A stretch of DNA of 51,751 nucleotides from JAQBYK01 sp964499425. GTDB lineage: Bacteria; Patescibacteriota; Gracilibacteria; UBA1369; LOWO2-01-FULL-3. Position numbers and translations under genes: made by a program. The notes beneath the pieces are model-generated. The model worked only from the letters and a program-made list of their open reading frames with translations, had not been told where the DNA came from and ran no database searches. The stretch lies in contig CAZCLD010000002.1 in assembly GCA_964499425.1 (NCBI GenBank), forward strand, positions 1 through 51,751, given 5' to 3'. The stretch's first letter is position 1. Each line of letters starts with the position of its first letter. Shown one piece after another: positions 1 to 7,873 of the stretch.

Positions 1-2
1 AA

Positions 3-79
3 TGGTACCCGAGACAGGATTCGAACCTGTGACCTTCGCCTTAGAAGGGCGCTGCTCTATCCAGCTGAGCTACTCGGGC
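3..79 (-). tRNA. tRNA-Arg (anticodon UCU)
   Basis: Read on the minus strand this folds as a full cloverleaf: a 7-bp acceptor stem (GCCCGAG with CTCGGGT, closed by a G-U pair), a D arm with GCTC/GAGC, an anticodon stem GCGCC/GGCG with loop CTTCTAA (anticodon TCT, reads AGA), and a T arm with TTCGAAT. The discriminator is A and the terminal CCA is encoded in the DNA. It lies downstream of the CPBP protease gene on the same strand. Confidence 0.97.
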
Positions 80-129
80 ATAGTACTGACTAATTTTCTT
101 TTGTTTTTCCTCGTATTTTAGTTTGATCT

Positions 130-189
130 ATCCGAGCAGCTGCGCTTTTGATAGTGAGCTGAGGGCTCCCCAGCTGAGCTACTCGGGCA
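130..189 (-). pseudogene. degenerate tRNA-like remnant
   Basis: The 21 bases at 170-190 are an exact copy of 61-81, the 5' end of the neighbouring tRNA-Arg (acceptor strand plus D arm). After the D arm the sequence departs from any cloverleaf, and the far end (130-136) can re-form most of an acceptor stem with the 5' strand. At about 60 nt it lacks a proper anticodon arm and T arm. It looks like a decayed tandem tRNA copy; a non-functional duplication of only the tRNA 5' half is equally possible. Confidence 0.5.
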
Positions 190-207
190 TGTTGTGAAGA
201 TTATAGA

Positions 208-990
208 TCAACTTATTAATATAACAAGCTCTTCCAAGTTAATTAGATCGTTCTCAATTGCTATTGCTACTGCAAACACGATTGAGTTATTTAGCATGTG
301 AAATACTATGGCCGGCCATAACGATTTAGAATGGATAACCATACGATTTATGATCAACCCAAGTATAAATATTGGGATGAAACTCTGCCAAGGTACGTGC
401 AATACAGCGAAAATTGTCGCAGTTAATATGCTGCCCCAGAAGACTCCTATCTTGTTCGATAGGGTTCTGAGAAAGAACCCACGGAAAATTAATTCCTCCA
501 CAATTGGTGCGATTCCTACAACCATCACCCCTACTATGATCAGATTTGGAATTCCATTTCCAAAAATTGGGAGGATTTCCTCTTGAACTTGATACCCGGG
601 TATCCTGATATTTGTGTAGAGGATGAATACTGCTATTAGAATAGATATCCCGATATAGAGAAGATAGCTGCTAAGGACTAGACCAATAGTTCTAAGGATA
701 CCAATCTTTTTGAAACCGAAGTGTTTCCATTTTAATTTGTACTTTTTCTTTGTGATTATGATGAATGGCACTAGTACAGCTAGCCATTGCAAAAGAAAGA
801 TCCCCGCAAAGATGAGGACTTGGTGTTCTGTCCCTTCGATAAGCTCTTTGACATTAAAATATTGAAGGCCGACGGTTGCCAGTATTATTAGGATTCCACT
901 GATGATAATCACTGAAATTATATCCTTTACGGACCAGGGAGCTTGAAAATACTTCTTCATTCTGTAAAATGGGTTTGTAAGTATGTTCAT
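208..990 (-). CDS. CPBP family intramembrane metalloprotease
   Basis: The 260-residue protein has about seven hydrophobic segments and the CPBP (CAAX protease and bacteriocin-processing, Abi) signature: EELIFRGF at about 165-172 (paired glutamates and Arg), FAVLH at 194-198 and HMLNN at 231-235, which together form the metal site in this family. It should be an integral membrane protease or processing enzyme; its substrate cannot be told. The first ATG is at 990, but a second ATG at 960 (MKKYFQ) is equally credible, because the sequence between them overlaps an inverted repeat and a likely promoter of the divergent gene. It is divergent from the PH-domain gene. Confidence 0.85.
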   Translation of the reverse strand: MNILTNPFYRMKKYFQAPWSVKDIISVIIISGILIILATVGLQYFNVKELIEGTEHQVLIFAGIFLLQWLAVLVPFIIITKKKYKLKWKHFGFKKIGILRTIGLVLSSYLLYIGISILIAVFILYTNIRIPGYQVQEEILPIFGNGIPNLIIVGVMVVGIAPIVEELIFRGFFLRTLSNKIGVFWGSILTATIFAVLHVPWQSFIPIFILGLIINRMVIHSKSLWPAIVFHMLNNSIVFAVAIAIENDLINLEELVILIS

Positions 991-996
991 TTTACA
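963..996. promoter_or_regulatory. 9-bp perfect inverted repeat between divergent genes
   Basis: TGTAAAATG at 963-971 and CATTTTACA at 988-996 are perfect inverted repeats separated by 16 bases, lying between the divergent CPBP and PH-domain genes. The left arm contains a possible -10 (TAAAAT, 965-970) for the plus-strand gene, with TTGAAA at 943-948 as -35 (16-bp spacer). It could be an operator or a hairpin in the leader. Function is inferred from position only. Confidence 0.4.
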
Positions 997-1002
997 AAGT
1001 TT

Positions 1003-1482
1003 ATGGAGCTTCGTGAAGGGGAAAGAATTTTAAAGGTCTATCACCACCATCCAACACCCTTTGTGTTTGATGTTCTAAAAGTGATTTTAGGTACTTTTCC
1101 GTTTTTATTGTTGCTCATGTTATTCAAGCCTCTGTTCTCACATAATGTCTACATTATTATCCACCTAGTACTGCTTTTTTTGTTTTCCCTGTTGATCACG
1201 TATGTGGCCTTTATCTATTGGCTTGATAAATTGGTTGTAACTAATATTCGGATTGTTCACATCGATTGGAAGTATTTGACCATAAGGGAAGAATCTGAAG
1301 CTCTCCTAAAGGATATCCAGGATATCCAAACGATGGAGCATGGGTTTTTGGCCTATTTTCGGATTTTTGATTATGGCACGCTGAGGCTTGATACTGCTTC
1401 TTCCTATATAACTTTGGTGTTCACTCAGGCTCCAAGTCCTGAACACATCAGGCGGTTTATTTTTAAAACAAAAAAACAGTGA
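1003..1482 (+). CDS. PH domain-containing membrane protein
   Basis: The 159-residue protein begins with a short charged stretch (MELREGERIL), then two hydrophobic helices at about 22-40 and 48-70, then a soluble part (LVVTNIRIVHID ... LRLDT) resembling the bacterial PH domain found in YdbS/YdbT-like membrane proteins. I chose the ATG at 1003 because upstream in-frame codons overlap the inverted repeat and the divergent gene. Its stop overlaps the ruvB start by 4 bp, so the two are translationally coupled. The role is unknown, probably membrane-associated. Confidence 0.65.
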   Translation: MELREGERILKVYHHHPTPFVFDVLKVILGTFPFLLLLMLFKPLFSHNVYIIIHLVLLFLFSLLITYVAFIYWLDKLVVTNIRIVHIDWKYLTIREESEALLKDIQDIQTMEHGFLAYFRIFDYGTLRLDTASSYITLVFTQAPSPEHIRRFIFKTKKQ

Positions 1483-2495
1483 TTGAGAGTGAGGAAGAAA
1501 ATTTGGAGGAAATTGTCACTGCCAGTAGTGGTGAATTAACTGAGTTCGAAAATAAACTCAGACCTAGACGTTTGGAGGATTACATTGGACAAAAGAACAT
1601 TAAAAGCAATTTGAGCATTTCTATTGAGGCCTCCAAAAAAAGGAAGGATCCGCTGGATCATGTATTGCTTCATGGTCCTCCCGGGCTTGGGAAGACGACC
1701 TTAGCTCATATTATTGCAAATGAGGCTGGAGTGAATATCAAGGTCACTTCGGGTCCTGCTTTGGAAAAACAGGGTGATGTTGCTTCCATTATTTCTAATC
1801 TGGATGAACACGATGTTCTATTCATTGATGAGATTCATCGTTTAAAACCTGTGGTTGAGGAGGTTCTTTATACTGCAATGGAGGACTATGGTATTGATAT
1901 CATCATCGGTAAGGGTCCTTCGGCCCGTAGCATGCGAATCAATCTGCCCAAATTCACCCTCATAGGAGCTACTACTAAATTGAGCAGCATTTCTGCCCCA
2001 TTGAGATCGCGCTTTGGTAATGTTTTTAAGCTGCAATTTTATGATGAGAATGACATTAAGGAGATTATTTTGAGGTCAGCGAATATTCTTAAATGTGACA
2101 TTGATAAGAAATTGGCTAGTTTTTTGGCTAAATCTTGCAGGCAAACACCAAGGATTGCTAATCGTTTACTTAAAAGGGTTAGAGACTATGCCGATGTAAA
2201 GAACAATTCTGTTATCGAGGAGTCTGTTTTGGAAAAGTCTCTGGATGCGATTGGTATAGACGCGCTTGGGCTCGACCATATGGACAGAGATATGCTTGCA
2301 CTTATTATCCAGAAATTTCGAGGAGGGCCCGTAGGACTGAGCACGCTGGCTGCAGCAATTTCTGAGGAGCAAGCTACGATTGAAGATATATATGAGCCTT
2401 TTTTGATCCAGATAGGGTTTTTAGAGAGAACGCCAAGAGGCAGGATTGCAACTGAAAGAGCCTACGAACATCTTGGCTTTGAATTGAGTTTGTGA
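1479..2495 (+). CDS. ruvB: Holliday junction branch migration helicase RuvB
   Basis: RuvB is the AAA+ motor that drives branch migration of Holliday junctions with RuvA. The 338-residue product has the family's usual length, Walker A GPPGLGKT at 66-73, Walker B DEIH at 117-120, the sensor GATT and the Arg finger region RSRFG, then the C-terminal winged helix (PFLIQIGFLERTPRGR). It starts with GTG at 1479, sharing 4 bp with the preceding stop (GTGA); no Shine-Dalgarno is visible, so expression probably relies on coupling. ruvA and ruvC are not in the window. Confidence 0.97.
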   Translation: MIESEEENLEEIVTASSGELTEFENKLRPRRLEDYIGQKNIKSNLSISIEASKKRKDPLDHVLLHGPPGLGKTTLAHIIANEAGVNIKVTSGPALEKQGDVASIISNLDEHDVLFIDEIHRLKPVVEEVLYTAMEDYGIDIIIGKGPSARSMRINLPKFTLIGATTKLSSISAPLRSRFGNVFKLQFYDENDIKEIILRSANILKCDIDKKLASFLAKSCRQTPRIANRLLKRVRDYADVKNNSVIEESVLEKSLDAIGIDALGLDHMDRDMLALIIQKFRGGPVGLSTLAAAISEEQATIEDIYEPFLIQIGFLERTPRGRIATERAYEHLGFELSL

Positions 2496-2508
2496 TACAT
2501 TTTTGACC

Positions 2509-3717
2509 ATGAAATTATTGTTTCTAAGGTTTGTTTTGCTTTTTGCACTGCTTTCGTTCACTGGGTGCAATCTAATAGATGAGAACTTTAAGGATGAACC
2601 TGATTTTACCGTACTTACTGGGGTTTTGTCAGCACAGGACCCAGGAGATGAATATGAGGGGAGTCATCTCTTGACGGACTCTGAGGGTACTGTCTTTCCT
2701 GTGAGAAGTAATATGATTAATCTGGGGGCAGCTCAATATTTAGACAATGGCGTTGAGTTGACCGGTGTTTTGAATAGTGAGGACGATGTTTTTGGAGTTA
2801 CGGGTATTAAAGTTGTGGAAATTTTGTCTGATATCAGAGTTACTATGGCTAAATTCCAAGAGTATAAGAATACCGAATTGGGCTTTAGGCTTAAATACTA
2901 CGAGGATTGGACCATTCGTGAGGAAGAGGGCAAGGTCATTTTCTTTTCTCCAGAAGAATCTGAATCGCAGGAAACAATGGAAATCTCTCAGTCCCTATTC
3001 CCATATCAACCAGCTTTGGATGAGGATGGAGGTAGTGATACTCCCCTGGAGGCTTATTTCAAATCACAAGGTTGGTTTGACACCTTGGCTTATACAGAGC
3101 ACCAGATAGGGCCTGACAAGGTAGCTGCCTGGAGCATAGATAATTCAGTCAGCTTGAGGTACTACCTTTACAGAGCTGGCTTGATATATGAGATTTCGAT
3201 TAGCTCAAAGAGTGATTTTGAGGTTGTTTTTGCTGAGATGTTCTCTGAGTTTAGATTTGTAGGTTTTGGCGTAGAGGATGATTCGTCTGATGCGGATTTG
3301 GATGCGCACATTATTGATCCTCCTGGACCAACAGCTGAGCTGCCTGAGTTGGATTTTGAGCTAACTACTTTCGAGAGTCTCCCCTATTTGTTTAGTGGCC
3401 AATACCCTTCTAGTTGGTATTATGCTGGTTCATCTGGATCTGGTTCAGAAGTTTTAAGGCATTACGGCTTTGGGGATGAACCTCTTGATGAATCTAATGA
3501 GATTCTGAGCCTAGATGTAATTTCCTCTGACCTTCCAACGTCTGCTACCACGACTATTGGTGGACGCGATTTCGTGGAGATGTATTCTGCTAGAGGCACT
3601 TACACCGTCTATACATCTGTTGGTAATCGCAATTATAGGCTTAGTGGTCCTGACGAATATCAGGACTTACTTCTAACAATGGCCGCTAGTATTTCTCCTC
3701 TTGAGAGTACTGAGTAA
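2509..3717 (+). CDS. predicted lipoprotein with two PsbP-like modules
   Basis: The 402-residue product starts with a type II signal peptide: basic start, hydrophobic core and lipobox LSFTGC with the lipidated Cys about 20 residues in. After an oligonucleotide-binding-like stretch it shows two regions of the style GFRLKYYEDWTIRE ... and YLFSGQYPSSWYYAG ..., each followed by strands typical of PsbP-like or DcrB-like folds; this is a resemblance, not a firm assignment. I start at ATG 2509 rather than an in-frame TTG six bases upstream. It begins 13 bases after ruvB and is probably co-transcribed. Function is unknown; it should be anchored at the outer face of the membrane. Confidence 0.7.
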   Translation: MKLLFLRFVLLFALLSFTGCNLIDENFKDEPDFTVLTGVLSAQDPGDEYEGSHLLTDSEGTVFPVRSNMINLGAAQYLDNGVELTGVLNSEDDVFGVTGIKVVEILSDIRVTMAKFQEYKNTELGFRLKYYEDWTIREEEGKVIFFSPEESESQETMEISQSLFPYQPALDEDGGSDTPLEAYFKSQGWFDTLAYTEHQIGPDKVAAWSIDNSVSLRYYLYRAGLIYEISISSKSDFEVVFAEMFSEFRFVGFGVEDDSSDADLDAHIIDPPGPTAELPELDFELTTFESLPYLFSGQYPSSWYYAGSSGSGSEVLRHYGFGDEPLDESNEILSLDVISSDLPTSATTTIGGRDFVEMYSARGTYTVYTSVGNRNYRLSGPDEYQDLLLTMAASISPLESTE

Positions 3718-3725
3718 GCTTTCTT

Positions 3726-3766
3726 TTGACAAAATACGGTTAGCACTCTATGCTTGTGAGTGCTAG
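3726..3766 (+). promoter_or_regulatory. clpC promoter with overlapping CIRCE (HrcA) operator
   Basis: TTGACA (3726-3731), a 17-bp spacer and TATGCT (3749-3754) form a sigma70-type promoter. The inverted repeat TTAGCACTC-N9-GAGTGCTAG (3740-3766) matches the CIRCE consensus except for its last base, and the -10 box falls inside its 9-base loop. In known systems HrcA binds CIRCE and represses heat-shock genes. The predicted transcript has an unusually long leader here, about 115 nt. Confidence 0.9.
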
Positions 3767-3879
3767 GCTATTAAACCATCAACCTGTTAATCGTCAAAGT
3801 CAAATCAGGTAAAGCCATTCTAAGAACAATTTTTTTATGCTAGAATGTAATGACTTCAATATATAACTAAAATCACTAT

Positions 3880-6492
3880 ATGTCCGAATTCAATCATTTT
3901 AACAAGTTTACCAAGGAGGCGAAGAGAGCTCTTATTGTCGCTCAGGAGAAGGCCAAAGAGGCTAAACTTAGTTATGTGGGGACTGAGCACATTCTAATAG
4001 GAGTGCTCTCACAGGAGAATTCATTGGGGGCATCAATTCTGCTTAATTTTGGGGTATCTCTTGAGAACGTTTACCTAGTCCTTAAAACGGTTGGCAGGAC
4101 TAGTGCACCGACCAAGTCTAAGGATCCGGGCGGTCTCAGCGGTTTTGCGAAGGAGATTATCGAAGAAGCTGTAAAGATAGCACACGAGTATAAGCATTCT
4201 TTTGTGGGTACAGAGCATCTTCTTTATTCTCTAGTATCTCAAAACAATACTGCCGCAACTGTCATTCTTGAAAATATGAAAGTTTCACCTCAAGATGTTA
4301 AGGAGCAGATTTTGGAGATTTTTGAGAGAGCGAAAGGATTTGCTGGAAAGGATGGATCTGTAGATCCAGGCACAGCTATAGCTGAGTCTTCACCTAAGAC
4401 TCCTCAAATGATGAATCCTATTGAGTTTTTTCTTACTGGCCTCCAAGGAGTTTTGACCGGGCAGAATAAGGATTCGTATCAAAAGGAAACTTATAAGTCC
4501 AAGAAAAAGGACGAAAAAAAGAAGTCTGAAACTCCTGCTTTGGATTATTTCTCAACTGATATGGTTGAAGAAGCCAGGAAGGGGAAGATGGATCCAATTA
4601 TTGGCCGGAGGACAGAAATTGAGAGAGTAATAAGCATTTTGTCTCGAAAGACTAAAAATAACCCTGTATTAATTGGTGAATCTGGCGTTGGGAAAACAGC
4701 TGTTGCTGAGGGCCTTGCACAGGCAATTGTGCGCGAAGAGGTACCCGAAAATATGCTGGATAAAAAAATACTATCTATCTCGATGGCCTCTGTAGTTGCA
4801 GGGACTAAATATCGAGGTGAATTCGAAGAGAGAATTAAACAAATAATTGAAGAAACTAGCTCACAAGATAATGTGATTCTGTTTATTGACGAATTTCATA
4901 CTGTTGTCGGCGCTGGTAGTGCTGAAGGCAGTCTGGATGCTGCTAATATCCTTAAGCCAGCATTGTCTCGTGGGAAAATACAGGTACTTGGTGCCACTAC
5001 AACTGTTGAGTACAGAAAGAATGTTGAAAAGGATGCTGCTTTGGACAGGCGTTTCCAGGCTGTAATGGTTGAGGAAGCTACAATTGAAGCAACTAGGGAA
5101 ATCCTGGAAGGGATAAGAGAAGCCTTTGAGGATCATCACAGTTTGATTATTTCTCCTGAGGCTTTGTCCTCTTCTATAAGACTTTCTAGGAGGTATATTA
5201 ATGACCGATTTTTGCCTGATAAGGCTATAGACCTTATTGATGAAGCCGCGGCAAAAAGGCGTATCAAATCCAAAGTAAGTAATGATAAGATCAAAAAACT
5301 ACAGAGGAAGCTTTCTTCAGTAATCAAGAAGAAAGAGGAATGTGTTTCCAGGCAGGATTACGAAAAGGCAGCTGAGCTTAGGAATGAGGAGCTTGAATTG
5401 GTCAAGCAGATAGATGAACAAAAGTATGTCAGGGTGCCTCGTTCTAAGCGTGAAATTCTTAATGAAGATGATATAGCGTCAGTTGTTTCTAGTATTACTG
5501 GTGTTCCAGTTACCAAACTTGTAAAGGATGATATCTCCAAGCTCAAATCTCTAGAATCCTCCCTCAAAAAGCGGATTATAGGCCAGGCGGAGGCTATTAC
5601 AGCTGTTTCGCAGGCTATACGACGTTCTCGTGCTGGATTTGCTGATGAGAGAAGGCCAATTGGCTCATTTATATTTATGGGACCGACTGGAGTTGGTAAA
5701 ACCGAGCTTGTTAAGGCCCTTGCTGAGGAGGTTTACAATGATCGTAACGCGCTTATTAAAATTGATATGAGTGAGTTTATGGAGAGACACAATACCTCTC
5801 GGCTTGTTGGTGCTACAGCAGGTTACGTTGGCTATGAGGATGGTGGGCAGCTTACTGAAGCTGTAAGAACTAAGCCTTATAGTGTTGTTTTGTTTGATGA
5901 AATTGAAAAGGCTCATCCAGATGTTTTTAATCTTCTTCTTCAAATTATGGAAGATGGCGAATTGACCGATGCAAAAGGGCGAAAAGTTGATTTTAGAAAT
6001 ACGATAATCGTAATGACTTCTAATATTGGTGCTAAGAAATTGACCGAAAAGGCTGCGCCAATTGGATTTTCTTCGGACAATGCTGATATTGAAAAGGCTG
6101 AAGAGGACTTTGAAGCTATGAGCGATGAGATTATGAAAGATTTGAAAGATCACTTCCGACCTGAATTTTTGAATAGGCTCGACAAAGTGTTGATCTTTCA
6201 TGCTCTGACTAACTCTGACATTCACGAAATCGTTAAGTTGCACCTTAAGTACCTGCAGGATCGCCTCGAGGAGAAGAAGCTTGTAATTAAAGCGAGCCCT
6301 GGTGCATTGGATATTTTGGCAAAAGAAGGTTATGACCCTAAATATGGAGCCAGGCCTATCAGGAGGGCTCTTCAGGAGCATGTAGAAGACCCATTAACCA
6401 CCAAGTATCTAAACGGAGATTTCAAGGACGGAGATCGGGTTAATATTGTAAAGAAGGGAAAAGGCATTGATTTAGTAAAGAACAAAGCTTGA
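3880..6492 (+). CDS. clpC: ATP-dependent Clp protease ATP-binding subunit ClpC
   Basis: This AAA+ unfoldase feeds proteins to ClpP or refolds them. The 870-residue product has a double Clp_N repeat (about 1-145), a linker, AAA1 with Walker A GESGVGKT at 266-273, a UVR/coiled-coil middle segment (about 470-510, EECVSRQDYEKAAELRNEE) typical of ClpC rather than ClpB, AAA2 with GPTGVGKT at about 601-608, and the D2-small domain. The CIRCE promoter upstream suggests heat-shock control by HrcA. A stem-loop terminator follows. No Shine-Dalgarno is visible before the ATG. Confidence 0.93.
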   Translation: MSEFNHFNKFTKEAKRALIVAQEKAKEAKLSYVGTEHILIGVLSQENSLGASILLNFGVSLENVYLVLKTVGRTSAPTKSKDPGGLSGFAKEIIEEAVKIAHEYKHSFVGTEHLLYSLVSQNNTAATVILENMKVSPQDVKEQILEIFERAKGFAGKDGSVDPGTAIAESSPKTPQMMNPIEFFLTGLQGVLTGQNKDSYQKETYKSKKKDEKKKSETPALDYFSTDMVEEARKGKMDPIIGRRTEIERVISILSRKTKNNPVLIGESGVGKTAVAEGLAQAIVREEVPENMLDKKILSISMASVVAGTKYRGEFEERIKQIIEETSSQDNVILFIDEFHTVVGAGSAEGSLDAANILKPALSRGKIQVLGATTTVEYRKNVEKDAALDRRFQAVMVEEATIEATREILEGIREAFEDHHSLIISPEALSSSIRLSRRYINDRFLPDKAIDLIDEAAAKRRIKSKVSNDKIKKLQRKLSSVIKKKEECVSRQDYEKAAELRNEELELVKQIDEQKYVRVPRSKREILNEDDIASVVSSITGVPVTKLVKDDISKLKSLESSLKKRIIGQAEAITAVSQAIRRSRAGFADERRPIGSFIFMGPTGVGKTELVKALAEEVYNDRNALIKIDMSEFMERHNTSRLVGATAGYVGYEDGGQLTEAVRTKPYSVVLFDEIEKAHPDVFNLLLQIMEDGELTDAKGRKVDFRNTIIVMTSNIGAKKLTEKAAPIGFSSDNADIEKAEEDFEAMSDEIMKDLKDHFRPEFLNRLDKVLIFHALTNSDIHEIVKLHLKYLQDRLEEKKLVIKASPGALDILAKEGYDPKYGARPIRRALQEHVEDPLTTKYLNGDFKDGDRVNIVKKGKGIDLVKNKA

Positions 6493-6517
6493 CACCGTTA
6501 TTATTGCTACCTATAAT

Positions 6518-6550
6518 CGCCCTGCTTCATTGAAGACAGGGCGTTTTTAT
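6518..6550 (+). terminator. intrinsic terminator after clpC
   Basis: CGCCCTG (6518-6524) pairs with CAGGGCG (6537-6543); the inner CTTC/GAAG extends the stem past a single bulged A with an ATT loop. A run of T follows directly. It separates clpC from rpsA. Confidence 0.9.
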
Positions 6551-6613
6551 TAGCAAGATTGCCTTTAGAACGTGAAGCTACTAATTATTAAGAGATCTTG
6601 CTAAGTAAGGAGT

Positions 6614-7871
6614 ATGACTAATTATACTAGTTCTATAATGGATGAACTGCTGAAGAATGCAGAAGACATCCAGCTGCCTGTTCCGGGATCGCTTGTTGAC
6701 GGTCTCGTAGTTTCAGTTATGAAAAACAAAGTGCTTGTTGATTTAGATGGCATGGCTACTGGGATTATTGCGGGCCAAGAAACTCAGGATAGCTCAGGTA
6801 CTATTAAGGATTTAAAGGAGGGTGATACAGTTTCTTCGTATATTTTGGAAGAAGAAAATGAGGATGGATTGGTTGTTTTGTCTCTACGTAAAGCCAGTCA
6901 GCAAAAGACTTGGGATAAATTCTTGAATGCATATGATACTGGAGAATCCATAACAGTTGCAGCTAATGAGGCTAATAAAGGCGGACTTTTGCTTAATGTA
7001 GATGGGATTAAGGGTTTTATTCCTGTTTCGCAGCTTGCCCCTCTACATTATCCTCGTGTTAACGGACAGTGCCCAGTTTCTCGGTTGGTTACAGAAATTG
7101 ATTGGGATTCCTCTACTCGTTAAGATAATTAATTTGGTTAGGGTAAGTGGCAAGCTAATTCTCTCTGAGAGGGCTGCTGAATCCGAAAAACGAAAAGGGT
7201 CTCTTGAGAAACTGGACGTTGGTCAGAAGATTAAAGGAAAGATTAGCGGTATTGTGAATTTTGGTATTTTCGTGACTTTTAATGGTTTGGAAGGTTTGGT
7301 TCATATTTCAGAAATCGCTTGGGGTCATGTAAAGGATCCTAATGATTATGGAAAACTTGGAGATGAGGTAGAAGTATTGGTAATAGGTAAGGAAAAAGAC
7401 AAGATTAGCCTTTCTATGAAGCGGTTGGTTCCTGATCCATGGATAGAAGCTACAAAGAAATACAAAGTCGGCACAATTGTCACAGGTGAAGTTAATCGTA
7501 TCACTCCTTTTGGGGCTTTTGTTAAGCTGGACGATGAGATTAATGGTTTGATTCATGTAAGCGAAATTACTTCTGACGGAGTTGATGAACCTGGAGATAA
7601 TCTTAGAGTTGGAGATAAGGTGAAAGCCAAAATTATTGCAATCGACCCTGATGACCATAGGGTTGGACTCTCAATAAAGGCTTTAGATGAGAAGACTACA
7701 AAGACAAAGGCTAGTGCCGTAGACGAACAAGGTGAGGCGAAGGCACATGGATCGGAAACGCCAGAGGGTACAGAGGCCGATGAGGAAGCTCCCGTGAAGA
7801 CAGAAAAGAAGAAAAAGACGGCTGAAAAGAAAGCTAAGTCTGAAAAAAAGGAAGAGAAGGATAGTGAATAG
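6614..7871 (+). CDS. rpsA: 30S ribosomal protein S1, apparent +1 frameshift
   Basis: S1 binds mRNA on the 30S subunit. The gene is read in two overlapping frames: 6614-about 7064 encodes S1 domain 1 (SLVDGLVVSVMKNKVLVDL) and most of domain 2 (GGLLLNVDGIKGFIPVSQL); about 7065-7871 continues with DSAQFLGWLQKLIG and KLILSERAA, then domains 3 (GQKIKGKISGIVNFGIFV) and 4 (GTIVTGEVNRITPFGAFVKL). Dropping one base near 7061-7066 restores a continuous 4-domain protein of about 418 residues. The tail is a Lys/Glu-rich disordered extension. An AAGGAG lies just 1 nt before the ATG, which is too close for normal spacing. The shift may be an assembly error, a mutation or recoding. Confidence 0.88.
7734..7765 (+). 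repeat. 32-bp repeat shared with rplS tail (copy 1)
   Basis: These 32 bases in the rpsA tail match the coding strand of the rplS tail (25428-25459, minus) at 31 of 32 positions, in the same reading frame, encoding EAKAxGSETPE in both. The similarity weakens outside the block. Confidence 0.85.
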
Positions 7872-7873
7872 TT

